Assembly: GCA_002104905.1 (NCBI GenBank)
Contig: MCFE01000022.1
Coordinates: forward strand, 124,001-188,000
From: Basidiobolus meristosporus CBS 931.73
Lineage: Eukaryota; Basidiobolomycota; Basidiobolomycetes; Basidiobolales; Basidiobolaceae
Length of the DNA stretch: 64,000 nucleotides
Direction of reading: 5' to 3'
This document shows positions 23,769-34,612 of the stretch, piece by piece; position 1 is the first letter of the stretch; each line of letters starts with the position of its first letter. A program made the position numbers and the translations under genes. Under the pieces are notes generated by a model, which made no database searches, was not told the origin of the DNA, and saw only the letters and a list, made by a program, of their open reading frames with translations.

Positions 23769-24601
23769 TGAGCTTGTTTCGAAACCTTCTTCCAGGGCCG
23801 AGAACTCTTCATCATCAACACTTGATGTTCATCCCTGATGATATGCATAAGCTAGTAACGAAAAGCTAAGCTGATACAGATTTCCCAATGTTCACATTCA
23901 CCTTAGTATTCCACGTTGGTGCATGCAGCATGCGTGCGACGAGCAGTGATACAACCTAAGGTACATATCAACAAGTGGACTCAGCACGATTGGAATGAAA
24001 TCCATTCATTCTCGTATGCAGCCGGTAACACGCAAACATCTTCTCTCTGTGGAGAGCTTGGTGTGCCATGTCAACATATGGTTGAGGGTGGGGTAGTCTA
24101 CATCGTATTAAGTGCACCAGGTTTGCTCCTGTTACAGAATGATGGCTTCACAACCAAGCCGTAAATAGAAAGAACAACCAAACTGGACTAGTCGACATGT
24201 GTATTCATGTGAACAGCACAACCTGCTTCCCATCGTCTCATAAACTTAAAACCAGTGATGATCAATCTGGAGAGTTGGTGGAGATCCCAGTGGGTTTCTC
24301 TAGTGACTGCATATATGATCAGAGATTTTATTATTCAAGCCAATACTTGGGTGTGCATATTCTAGGGCATCTTTTACTCTCGTTATAATACAGTAAATAG
24401 TATACCTCATTGAACATATACTCGATGGCCTTTCAAAACTATAGTAATAAAGCAAAGCCCCACACGAAGGAAGAATAAAAAAGGGAATGTGACGCACTAT
24501 CTTGGCGTGTATTGGTGTGAATTTGGATGAAGAGAAAACATATATTATACATTTTGCATATTGGCGTCGTATGGATTCAATGAAATCTGCGTTTAGGCTG
24601 C
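23769..24601. other. Intergenic, no gene recognised
   Basis: Upstream of tyrosinase B and downstream of the NAB2 gene, both on the minus strand. No feature beyond short random frames. Confidence 0.5.
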
Positions 24602-26692
24602 TTATAGCTCCATAATGACATCGACGTTCTCATCATCATTCGCTACGGGGTTTGGTGTGTCGTTTATTCCTACCGAAGTGCCACCGGTCAGGTTTCCGTT
24701 CATCACGGGGATTTTTTCCACAACGTTGTCATTAGCAACGGAGAATGGACGTTCGCTAATATGGTTGCCACCGGCTTGGCGATGTGGATGTGAAAACTTG
24801 CAGTCTGGACGTTTGCAGTAAACACCGAAACGACACTAGATCACAGAAAGGTTAGGGGCATTCGCAGATCCGCCATGAATTTTAGATTCACCTACAGGAA
24901 TTGCGTTTGGGGTCATCTCCTCTCCAGGATGTAAGAAATGGCATCCTGGACGCTTACATTCAGCGCCATCTCTACATTGTATGGGCACTTTGTTGGTTGG
25001 CTGCTCACTGCAGAATCTTTATCAGTTTGAATCCAGTTGAAGGTAGGATTGAAATTGAACTTACGGAGCAGTTTCACCTGGGTGCAGAAAGTGGCATCCA
25101 GGACGTGTACAATTCGACCCATCCCGGCATTGTACTGGGACTTTTCTAACATACGATGGGTTGGGAACCGGGGCAGACTCTGGTGCAAGTGATTCACTAT
25201 AAGAATGCCATGGTAAACAACGGTCGAATCAAAAGAGGGTAATGCGACAGGAACTTACCCGTAGTTTGGTTGTGGCTCATCGACATGGCTATATGTGCAA
25301 TGAGCATTCTTGCAATTTGGATAGTAGCGACAACGCTCGGCTTTTTCGGATTCTAACGATGTTGATGAATAAAAATGTCTTGGTGGTGAGGAAAGTTTTG
25401 GCGAAACTTACTGGCGCCTGCAGCGATAGCTGCTGGGCTTGGATGAGAGAATTTGCACTCGGGATTAGTACATTTGGCACCAAATTTGCATGCTACAGCC
25501 TTCTTGGTCTCAGCCTTCTCATCGTCAAGATGGATATATAGACATTTAGCACCGTTGGGGCAGTTGGGGTAATCACTATAACAATTTGTTAATACGCCAT
25601 GAAGTATGGATAGTTCCTATTCATAAACACTTGCCGGCATGGTTTTGTAGGGTGGAAAAATTTACAGTCCTCTCCCTTAGTGCAGTTGGGCCAAAAAGTG
25701 CAGCGCTGTGGCTGATCCTTAAGGCCCTCGGGTGATATGTCTGATGATTTGCCACTCTTCTTTGGCTCTAATGATATAGTGAACACTGTCTCTGTCGTTT
25801 TCTTGTGGGTTCTGTCTCTATCGCCGTGATTAAGTTTTCCACGCTTTCCTCGCACAGGTCTCTCTCGTCCCTGATTTGTTCTACGTTGCTTTTGGCCGTT
25901 GTTTTCTGGCTGCTCTTCTACGTCCATATCATCATTACGGCGTTTTTCGCGTTTGCTTTCTGTCTCAGTTTTGTTGACGTTGCTCAAAGCATTCATCAGC
26001 AGCCTAGTTCTCTGCGGAGCTACATCCTGTTGGCGACTGCCAATGCAAAGTTGGTAAATAGTTCTGGTAAGAATACCTCGCGGAAACCTACGTAGTGGTC
26101 ATCGTTGACGCCGAATTATCGTCTACAGCCATTGAATCTGCTACAATCTATTAGGGCAAACTCACCAAAACATGGGCTAACAGTAAGGGACGAGCGCGTA
26201 CCTGAAGTATTTTCTTCAGCTTTGGTGTTTTCTTGGTTGGTTGTGTCTGTTGTTGGAGTAGTGAGCTGCATCAACCAATCACCAAAAGCGGGATTATAAT
26301 CTGCGCCGATTACTACAATCAAGACGGTGTAAATATATATACTCTATCTGTGAAGCATCGATAGTCACTCACGATCGGTCATTTCTGAGTTGACTTGCTC
26401 CAGGCTCTTTTTGTTCGCCACCATAACAGCAACAAACTCTGCCAGCATTGGATCTAAAAAATCACATCGACAAACGTTCATTAAATCTACATCTCATCCG
26501 ATCGGAGGAATCGCCACTTACCGTCCTCAGCGCCGTATCCAAATTCAGCTAGTTTGTACATGATCTTGTCCTAGATGCGTACACCACACGAAAAGTAGGT
26601 GAAATCAGAGACGGAAAACAAGTAAACACCAAGCAACAAAGGTTGAGTACCTGAATTTCCTCAGGCTTGATGTTTGAAAGAGTGTCCGACAT
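24602..26692 (-). CDS. NAB2: NAB2/ZC3H14-type poly(A) RNA-binding protein with seven CCCH fingers
   Basis: Nuclear poly(A)-binding protein; family members control poly(A) tail length and mRNA export. Eleven exons in phase: 26692-26651, 26570-26522, 26453-26373, 26312-26202, 26140-26092, 26036-25635, 25575-25412, 25352-25259, 25196-25065, 25007-24896, 24835-24602; 489 aa. The N-terminal IQDKIMYKLAEFGYGAED-like helix region matches the PWI-like Nab2 N-domain. Seven fingers follow, all C-x5-C-x4/5-C-x3-H: CTFWPNC, CRDYPNC, CKFGAKC, CRYYPNC, CRDGSNC, CRDGAEC, CRFGVYC. Seven is also the number in yeast Nab2. A basic RGRERPVRGKRG stretch lies before the fingers. The intron at 25576-25634 uses a GC donor (see findings). 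The start is fixed by MSDTLSNIKPEEIQ, exon 1 being only 14 codons. Confidence 0.94.
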
Positions 26693-27177
26693 GTTGAGAG
26701 ATGGAATAGCTATCCGGGGGGGGGGGAAGAAACGTTCTCGCAAAATCCTCCTACTACACTACTGGCACCATTTTCATGGACATTTTTTTCAACGTATTAT
26801 TGATCTCCTATGGATTTATGCTATCATAATTCTATCAAGAAAATTTAATCTGCTTCTTATGGAAATGTTTCCACCTCATCATGTTTCGTTTGTTACGCGA
26901 TTCGTAAAAATTTCAAGCTGAGATTGCCAGCCTGTGTTGCTTGCTGGATGCTGATCCATTGAAAGATTGAATTGCAGTCAGATGCTATATTGAGATGCAG
27001 CTGTCATTATATCATGCAAGTACATCCAACAATGCAGTAAACTCCGTCTCCCTGCTTTCCAGATTGACCGATTGCTTGCTGTAACATGGGAAATCACATG
27101 GTAACTATTGTTTGGTGAATATATTTCTTTTTGACTCCAACAGCAGCTGCTCTCTCGTCGACTGACTCCCACTTGTA

Positions 27178-27474
27178 ATGCTGACGTTCCCTTCACACCT
27201 CCCTCTCTTGGTATTCAAGTTCATCGCATACCCATTGCTGTTCCTCATCACGACTGCATATATCATCTTTGCCGTCTTATCTTCAGCATGTCTCGGGGCT
27301 TTGGTTTCCTTCCGCCTGATGTATCTTGTTGTCGAGGTGTGCCAGTTTTACTTATCTAAATTTATACCAGCCAGAGTCAAAGCTTCCTGTAATGCGGAAG
27401 GTTTATCCGACAGAGCCAAAGAAGGAATTAGTCCACTTTCGAAGTTTAGAGTCACCCACCCACTTGAGAAGTGA
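27178..27474 (+). CDS. Possible small membrane protein, 98 aa
   Basis: Not recognised. ATG start, a long hydrophobic N-terminal half (LLVFKFIAYPLLFLITTAYI, then a second run to LVVEV) and a polar, basic tail. It looks like a two-helix membrane protein rather than a random frame, but there is no promoter evidence and no homologue I know. It could equally be a chance open frame. Confidence 0.3.
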   Translation: MLTFPSHLPLLVFKFIAYPLLFLITTAYIIFAVLSSACLGALVSFRLMYLVVEVCQFYLSKFIPARVKASCNAEGLSDRAKEGISPLSKFRVTHPLEK

Positions 27475-27548
27475 GACATCCAACGTATATAGTAAATAGA
27501 TTCATCGATTTTGAGCTCCTCATGTATACGCCCGAAAATCCCACTTGA

Positions 27549-27617
27549 GCCAATAATCTAGCAACTAGTAAACTTTCTGCTGGGCCAATAATCTAGTAAC
27601 TGGCAAACCTTCTATTG
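27549..27617. repeat. Two 35-bp direct repeats
   Basis: GCCAATAATCTAGCAACTAG and GCCAATAATCTAGTAACTGG begin 35 bases apart, each followed by a (T/C)AAAC(T/C)TTCT(G/A)-type end. Both contain CCAAT, the core of CCAAT-box sites. Confidence 0.6.
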
Positions 27618-28419
27618 ATTAAGCTCCCCAACAAGCTTTTCACGAGTCCGCAGTAGAATAAGGCAACAGTTACGTTGCTGTTGATAAACCGTTTCTTCAT
27701 CGATGATTCGCATTTCCCTATACTGTTAGTGAGCGATCAATTAGGAAACCCTATAAATGCACGCATCTACGGCTAACCATGAGGTAAACTACCTATAGAG
27801 CTGCGGACCGAACTTTGTTGGTCTTAGTCATCAAGCCTAGTTAGGTCTGCTCCGCTGTGGAAAGATTATCACCGTGTAACATGTGAATAATAGCCGTTTT
27901 GCCATGAAGGCCGTACTTCATGCTCGGACCAAGAAATCCCAAATAGATCCACTAAACAGATGTAATTAAAAGATCCACTTCCCCAGCCGCCACGATCCCC
28001 AGAGCACCATATAACAAATCCTTTCAATCGTAGGCCACTATGTAATCCCTCGCCAAATATGGACATCAACAATGCCAAAAAACCCGAAACCGGTTTTCCT
28101 CAGAGAGCGGAAAAATGGAAATTTCGGTTGGTTAAGCTTCAGAAACTTTATGCTTAAGGTTGATGAAATTCATGGTAGAAGCTTCCATGCTAAGCTCCCA
28201 TGCCAAACAGGTCGAGATTATTAATGATTTGTCAGGAGACCCGGTGGGTAAATATGCTCGATCTTACCCGTTACCATGGAGGTTGATAAATCATGATCGA
28301 CAATCGTTCCGTAGCTCAGACTCGGCATGTCGTCATCTACTTTTCCGTCACTTACTGATTTCGGGTGATTGCAAGGTCCAATTATCCCGTACAAAAAGAA
28401 TCGGGATTTGGGGGAATTG

Positions 28420-28426
28420 TATAAAT
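28420..28426 (+). promoter_or_regulatory. TATA box of AUR1
   Basis: TATAAAT about 127 bases before the AUR1 start codon, with an A/C-rich leader between. Confidence 0.45.
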
Positions 28427-28546
28427 GGTGCTCCGCTCACACTCCAAACCATCAACCATTAGACTTTCCGCTCCCACATTAGAGGCACGGTCATCTTACA
28501 CCTCCACATCCCAAATATTTATCTTCTTTTCAGCGGAAATTAGCCA

Positions 28547-29602
28547 ATGAAAATGTACGATTTTCGTAAACACAAAGATTTGATTCGTGTTGAAGTCCCC
28601 AAATTCCACAAACCAACCACCACCAAAGAAAAGATTCACTTCGCCAAGAATGTTTTCGAAGGATTGGTTCTTTGCGCCGCGTTCGTGCCGTTCTTCATCT
28701 GGGGTACTATTCACCTGGCACTCAGAATATTGATCGGCATTGTTGTCGTTGGGCTCTTGTTGTTCACACCAAACCTTCGCCCGTTCCTTTGTCCCGCACT
28801 TCCGGTTCTGGCCTGGCTTTCTCTTTTCACGAGCTGTGGCGGCATTCCAACCGATATTCGCCCAGAAATTAATGTCACCCTCCTCCCACGCCTCGAGACT
28901 TCCATATTCGGCGTCAACCTTTCGGACAAGCTTGCCAGCAACATTTCCCCAGTCAAAGACATCTTTGCCTGGATCCCTTATGGGGTCCTCCATTTCATAA
29001 ATGGAGTCATTTGCATCCCAGTATTCTATTTCCTGGCACCTAAGGGTACTCTTCCCAAGTTTGCTCGTGCCTTTGGATACATGAATCTTGCCGGTGTCGT
29101 TACCCAGATCGCCTTCCCAACTGCTTCACCCTGGTACCTACATCTCTACGGCACGCAACCAGCCAACTATTCTATGCCTGGTAACCCGGGAGGATTGATT
29201 CGCGTAGATGACATCCTTCACATTAATTTATATGGTAATACCTTCGGCAACTCACCCCTCGTCTTTGGAGCGTGGCCCAGCTTGCATAGCGGAAGTGCCG
29301 TCCTCATTAATCTCTTCATCGCCCGCCTGAATCCTTGGTTAATTCCCCTTAATTTTGGTTATGTCTTCTGGATTTGGTGGGCTTGTCTATACCTCCGTCA
29401 CCATTACCTGGTGGACCTCTTTGGCGGTTTCTTCTATGCTTTCATTGCTTTTGTCTGGATCTACCGTGGTCGTATCCTTCCAGAGGGCAAGGGCAAAGGT
29501 TTCTGCTTGCTTCCTACCTCTATGAAGGATGTTTCTCGCAAGTCTAGACAGGACACTACCGAGGAAAAAGATGAGCCACTCATGGTTGTTGTGCGCCCAT
29601 AA
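28547..29602 (+). CDS. AUR1: Inositol phosphorylceramide synthase, catalytic subunit
   Basis: Transfers phosphoinositol from phosphatidylinositol to ceramide in the Golgi; specific to fungi among the major eukaryote groups with this subfamily, and the aureobasidin A target in yeast. Intronless, 351 aa. The PAP2-like catalytic motifs are FGAWPSLHSGSA (residues 240-251) and RHHYLVDLFGG (284-294). H247, H286 and D290 match the yeast triad in spacing (39 and 4 residues). ANYSMPGNPGGLIRVDDI lies before it, as in yeast Aur1. Multiple hydrophobic segments (about 40-75, 82-95, 140-165, 250-300) fit a polytopic membrane protein. The second methionine (MKMYDF) is an equally possible start. The C-terminus is short, polar and acidic. 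Confidence 0.95.
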   Translation: MKMYDFRKHKDLIRVEVPKFHKPTTTKEKIHFAKNVFEGLVLCAAFVPFFIWGTIHLALRILIGIVVVGLLLFTPNLRPFLCPALPVLAWLSLFTSCGGIPTDIRPEINVTLLPRLETSIFGVNLSDKLASNISPVKDIFAWIPYGVLHFINGVICIPVFYFLAPKGTLPKFARAFGYMNLAGVVTQIAFPTASPWYLHLYGTQPANYSMPGNPGGLIRVDDILHINLYGNTFGNSPLVFGAWPSLHSGSAVLINLFIARLNPWLIPLNFGYVFWIWWACLYLRHHYLVDLFGGFFYAFIAFVWIYRGRILPEGKGKGFCLLPTSMKDVSRKSRQDTTEEKDEPLMVVVRP

Positions 29603-30990
29603 GCGCTTCTACATATAATTTACTTACAGAATTAGTCTCTGGATCCCTTGTAAATTTGAGGTATATAGTTGGATATATCAACCCTAATACATAATGTAAC
29701 ATAATAAAACCATTTACATCCGACATTCCTTGCCAACATCTTCTCTACATCCAACAGGTTACGCATTAGCACGAATTCATGTACCCAGCTGTTGCGGCTT
29801 CAATTTTGCCGAAGTGAAATTGCTTAATCAATCGTTGAATTTAGTGTTCACCCACAGCAGTCTCACAACGTGGTCTCGGCCTCCCTTACACAACTGCATT
29901 AGTATTGAAAACCCGGTGGGTTTGTTCTATTTGGATCGAACATATGAAATCAGACTAATCAACATTTCAGGCAATTCACCAATCTTGAGCAGTTCCAGAT
30001 CGCGTTGTTTCCTAGAGATCACGAGCCCATTCTGGAATATTGCCGAAACACTGAAACATCCTAAAAATGGATTCAAGTTTAGAAGCCGCCTGGGTCAAGA
30101 ACACATTGGGTTTCAGGTGCAATTGTTGCCTTTTGCTTTAGCTGTCATCATACTCCATGATTTAAGTTAATCCTACTTCATTTGTACAGCATAATGGCTA
30201 TCGATATCTTGATCTTAGCATTTGGACTGCTCAGCTGATGGTATGATGAAACCAGCAAACGTCTTTCGAACTTCAATGCATAATTGTCTAGATACTTGGC
30301 GAGTGATCCAATAAGAAAAGTAGGAACATGCTTGCGAATGAGACCTACATAGCATAATGTCCACCATATGACATAAACGTGGAAGACTATCCGTCAAAGG
30401 CCCGTTTGCATAATCGAGATCATTCTCATTTCAATGCCGCATGGAAATTAGGTTGCTGGGCCATTTGGAATGTTTAATCATATGGTCGCCAAGCCTCTGG
30501 CTACTATGGAAATTCGAAATAGCATGATCGTCAACCTAAAATCCAAATGTGGTTGCTATGTTGTTCCAAGGAGAGCTACTACAACCTGGTAAGGGTATTG
30601 TAATAGCTCCTCATTTGAGTTTTAAGCAAAACGTTGATAGACTTTTCATGCGAGTTACTGATGCTGCGGTGATCTTTGAGTCTACGGTAGTTAGACTGCT
30701 CACGTGAGTTACCAATGCTGTGTGATCTTTGGGCCTTGGGTAGTTAAACTATTCATGTGAGTAAGTAGAACGTGCTATGATCCTGTCGGGAATAATGGAA
30801 GCGCCAAAGAATCATCGAACTCTTACTATTTTGTTTAGGCTGATTTATCTCATGATGGGTCATTTGATTGCAATGAAAATTTTGTCCTAACCGTGGTCTC
30901 ATATGTGTGCCAGCCACCCAATTGATTCGAAAGTTTAACCATCGATATTTGTGCCTGTCTGGTGAACCTAGAAGTAGTATCGCTAGTACC
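29603..30990. other. Intergenic, with a tandem repeat before the reductase gene
   Basis: The longest frame (about 29730-30170) lacks an ATG start and any motif. A degenerate 54-bp tandem repeat occupies 30639-30765. Confidence 0.5.
30639..30765. repeat. Degenerate 54-bp tandem repeat, about 2.4 copies
   Basis: Copies start at 30639, 30693 and 30746 (periods 54 and 53). The shared core is TCA(T/C)G(C/T)GAGTTAC followed by TGCTG and TGATCTTTG. The third copy is cut short. It lies 225-350 bases before the reductase start codon. Confidence 0.65.
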
Positions 30991-33219
30991 ATGCTTATAT
31001 TTCCCAAGCGCCTCCATTTACCCAGTGTTAGCCCGTCCATCGTGTACAGACAACATGGGAAGGTGAGACTTTACTTTGATGGAGTAGACACTGGCATTGA
31101 ACAAGGCAGTGGATTTCTAACTTGACACCCTCCTTCGGGGATCTAACCCAAGTCCAGTATTTTAGTCGTTTTTATGCAACGAATCTAGGTGCCACTGCGA
31201 AGGGCACTGCAGAATATCTCGCTCGACACAACACGAAAGGGGAAGGTCATTCCCAAAAATGGTACTTCGAACCGTGGTTTAAACAGGTGTTTTGGCTATT
31301 CTAAAACGAGACATATAGGTTTAAGAGTCTCCCCGGTGGGCTTTGGAAGTTTCCGAGTTACCTCAGAGCAACCGATCCACAAAGCAGCTTTGTTTCACGC
31401 ACTAAAAAAAGGAGTGAACTTGATCGATACAAGCGGTCATTTTGGTGAAGGTGGGATTGGCTTGTTTATTAGCAGTATGGCGCCACCGTTTCTAACGCGA
31501 TGTTGACCTACTGTTCTACAGGAAGGTCGGAGAAAATGATTGGAGAATGTCTACAAGAGTCGTTCCAGGCAAAAGATATCCAGCGAGAGGTTGGTCTCTT
31601 AAAGGATACAGTTTGGTGATGCATTAACAGTCTCAACGAAGTCTCGCTAGGATGTGGTAGTAATGACCAAGGCTGGATACATACCCTCTCTCGCCGATAT
31701 AAACCTCCCCACCTCGCAATATTCAAGGGTTACTAAAGTAGCCGGCCATAGCATTCACCCAGACTTCCTGAAACAACAGATTACACAATCCTTAGAGCGC
31801 CTGGGCTTGGAAAAAATCGATATATTCATGTTGAATAATCCGGAACGAATCCTGCAGAGCCAGGACAAGGTATCGAGATGTAGCGGTTTGTTATGTTTGA
31901 GCAAATCACTAATCAGGTGAGATGTAGATCATATCCAAGTCAACGTTGTATCAACAAATTGCCGTTGCTTTTGAGTGCTTGGATGATGAAGTTAAACAAG
32001 GTACAGTGTTCGCAGGCAAATCATAAAGTGGATATCCCTAATTCCATGATAGGGAGAATTGGCGGGTATGGCATCTGCTCGAATTCCATGGGGCTACCTG
32101 GTTCGGTTGAATATCTCTCCTTAACAGAATTATTTGAGAAGTGTGGCTCCAAATTCTCGGACAACTTCCTGGCCATACAGACGCCATTCAACTTATTTGA
32201 GAAGGAAGCACTCTTCCCTGTCGACCGGAGCACCATTAGTTTAGCCGAGGAAGCTCAAGTAAGTCAACTCACAACCTGATGGACACTTGTTGATGCTGGT
32301 TACTCACAGCATGTGCTTAGAAACACAATCTTTTTGTTATCGGTAACCGGCCATTAATGGCCATTGCCAATGGAGAGATTCGGCAGCTGGCTAATCCCTC
32401 ATCCGATGTGAACCTATGTATGTAACACGGCCTTTGGCACCCATCAGGATATTTTGTGCTAACGATGACAACTAATGATTGCAAAGCGGTCGAGGAGTTG
32501 ATGTCCCAGTTATCCGATTTGTTCCAACAAATGGATAGTTTGGAGGATTCATTAAGTGACGATTGTAAGCATTCTGGTAGACTATGACGCCAGGGATTGT
32601 ACTAATTGGTTACCGACAGTCACGTTTGTCGAGGAAGCATATGTTAACAAATTCATGTGGTGCCAGGTGCTGTCCGAAAATCTAACTAGACTCTCCCGGA
32701 ACTCTTTTGCAACCAAACACTACCTCTTAAATCAAGTGCTACCTGCCCTACAAAACGACCTTGACCAACTGCTCAGCACCTACACCTCTGGTATTGACGA
32801 GCAGGACATCCGTTCAAGGGCATTGCACAACTGGGCTGGTCAATACAAACAGGTTAGAAAGGGGTTTATATACACTCAGATCTTTGTTATTGATCCTCGA
32901 CAATCAGGTCGCCAATTCCGCTGTCAACCAATTAATTCACTTCGCCTCACTCGATACTCAACGGAAAAACGATGATTTGAATTCAGTCCTGTCGGCCATA
33001 TGTCCCAAGCTTCCCAAAGAGTCCGACTCAGTACCGACACATTCCCCGTTGAGTGTGAAAGCTCTAGGCATCACTGCTGCACATCCACTAATCGGCTCGG
33101 TGCTCGTCGGCATGCGTAGACCCGAGTATGTGGACGATGCGCTCACCGCCCTGAAATATTCTGAGAAGCTGGATGAGGAGGACCTGAAAGACGTCTTCCA
33201 ATGCCCTCTGTTGATGTAA
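30991..33219 (+). CDS. Aldo/keto reductase family protein, probably mitochondrial, catalytic residues altered
   Basis: Eleven exons in phase: 30991-31062, 31158-31245, 31319-31450, 31522-31589, 31651-31869, 31928-32000, 32053-32258, 32321-32417, 32487-32564, 32620-32852, 32908-33219; 525 aa. The first exon gives a basic, hydroxylated leader (MLIFPKRLHLPSVSPSIVYR) that suits a mitochondrial presequence. ATAKGTAEYLARHN and LRVSPVGFGSFRV lead into the barrel, with NLIDTSGHFGEGRSE, VVVMTKAGYIP, QSLERLGLEKIDIFMLNNPE and G-YGICSNSMG. Canonical members have Asp, Tyr, Lys and His here; this one shows D90, F95, K127 and N182. A C-terminal extension of about 200 residues follows the usual barrel. The intron after exon 2 has a poor GTCATT donor, chosen because it alone restores the phase. 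Confidence 0.87.
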
Positions 33220-33416
33220 CATCCCGCATTCAATCATTCATCAACGATACAATAAAAGCGTCCAACTATGAGAACTGTGAAATGTACAAGTTTATTAAAT
33301 AGCCATGACTGAATCCAACCCCTTGCAACAACCAAGGGTTTGGTCATCAGATTGATGATCTCAATAATACAATAGCTGTAGATTACGTGTTATAAGTCAT
33401 GAGTTGGTGGGTTGGT

Positions 33417-33832
33417 TTACTTGGACATCTCAACAAAACCAGGGAAGCACTCGGCGGTGGTTTTGCTGTGCTTGTTCTCAGCATGCTCAGCGAGACTAAG
33501 AAAAGAAAAGGTGAATCTCGGTAGCTTCGTGACACCAAACACGACGTGGGTACTTACGCCTTCTCTCTAACGGTGCAGAGGAAAGTTTGTCTGCAGGTTT
33601 GGCAAATAATACTCTTGGCGGCAGCGTTCTAGAGAAGAAGCCAATAAATACGAGTACGGGTGGGATATTTGAGGCATGCTACTTACAGCCTTAAGCTGAC
33701 TGGTGTTGGTGTTGGCCTTGGCCATCTTGGCGTTTCTTTCGCGCTTTTGTTGAGCTTTTTGACCCTAGACAGAACGTTTAGTAGGAGGCTTCAACGAACC
33801 AGCAAGATATGTCGCGCACTTACGTTACCCAT
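33417..33832 (-). CDS. Small C2H2 zinc-finger protein, ZNF706/At2g23090 type
   Basis: 78 aa from four exons: 33832-33824, 33764-33687, 33628-33558, 33495-33417. The first exon is only MGN. The N-terminus GQKAQQKRERNAKMAKA is the basic 4F5/SERF-like segment, followed by one finger, CQTCRQTFLCTVREKALAEH with the second His in AENKH, and a conserved CFPGF end. Proteins of this family are widespread in eukaryotes and poorly characterised (human ZNF706 has been linked to stem-cell differentiation and translation). Its 3' end faces that of the aldo/keto reductase with about 200 bases between. Confidence 0.93.
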
Positions 33833-34612
33833 TTTCGATAACTCGCTACACTAAGGAGAAGAGAGATGAACGAGCTCGGAAGACGGAGAGCCGCCTCTTA
33901 ATAAGAGATTCAAGACATTCGAGCCAGCTCGATGAATCCAATCCTCCCCAACCTGCCATGGAAAAAAAAGTTCCTACCATACGAACAACACATAGAAATC
34001 TCGGAAAATCTACATTTTCGGTATGTCAAATAGATTTGGGTTGATTAGCGATGTTGACTATTTAGTCACTTGAAACTAGGTTTATTTCCACGGATTATGC
34101 GTGAACCCTACTTGGGGGAAATCTAGGTGAAATAGGGCCGGGAAGCCTAGCCTCTGTCGACACGATATACTATCGATCCAGTCCATATATTCCATTCCCG
34201 GCCAGCACCCCTCATACCTTTTATGACTAGTTTCCAGCCAAGCAGCCAATAACATTGATGAAAACAGAGTCCATGTGGTAGTTCAGCTGTATTATTTACT
34301 GAGCAGTGTGTCGGGGGAGTTTGCCGCTAATGGCTACATCATGCTGTTGCGGAACGTTTCATACGAAGGGCAACCTTGTTTCCAGAATAGATTAAGGAGA
34401 ATGCGTGAAGCTAGTGGGGGAATTTGGATGGAGGTGTGGATGATAGATGAGGGAGTTTTTTGTAGTATATATTCAAGCAAAAATAAACAATAAAAAGGGA
34501 CGCTTGGCATAAAGTGAATAGTTGCGGGTGGGGAGAGGAGAGAGAGAGAGAGAGAGAGAGGAAAACATTAAATAAACAGGAAAGAAGTTATGAATGCTTG
34601 GATTTTTTTCGT
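33833..34612. other. Intergenic with GA microsatellite
   Basis: Upstream of the small zinc-finger gene and downstream of exportin-T. A (GA)n tract lies at 34537-34561. No gene seen. Confidence 0.55.
34537..34561. repeat. (GA)n microsatellite
   Basis: About twelve perfect GA units in the 3' flank of the exportin-T gene. Confidence 0.9.

Larger units (their letters stand above)
26693..28419. other. Intergenic 1.7 kb with one small possible gene
   Basis: Apart from the hydrophobic frame at 27178-27474 and the direct repeat at 27549-27617, nothing recognisable. A run of nine G lies at about 26719. Confidence 0.5.

Noticed and set aside
29730-30170. 146-codon frame downstream of AUR1
   Set aside because: No ATG at its start, no motif, and composition like the surrounding non-coding DNA.
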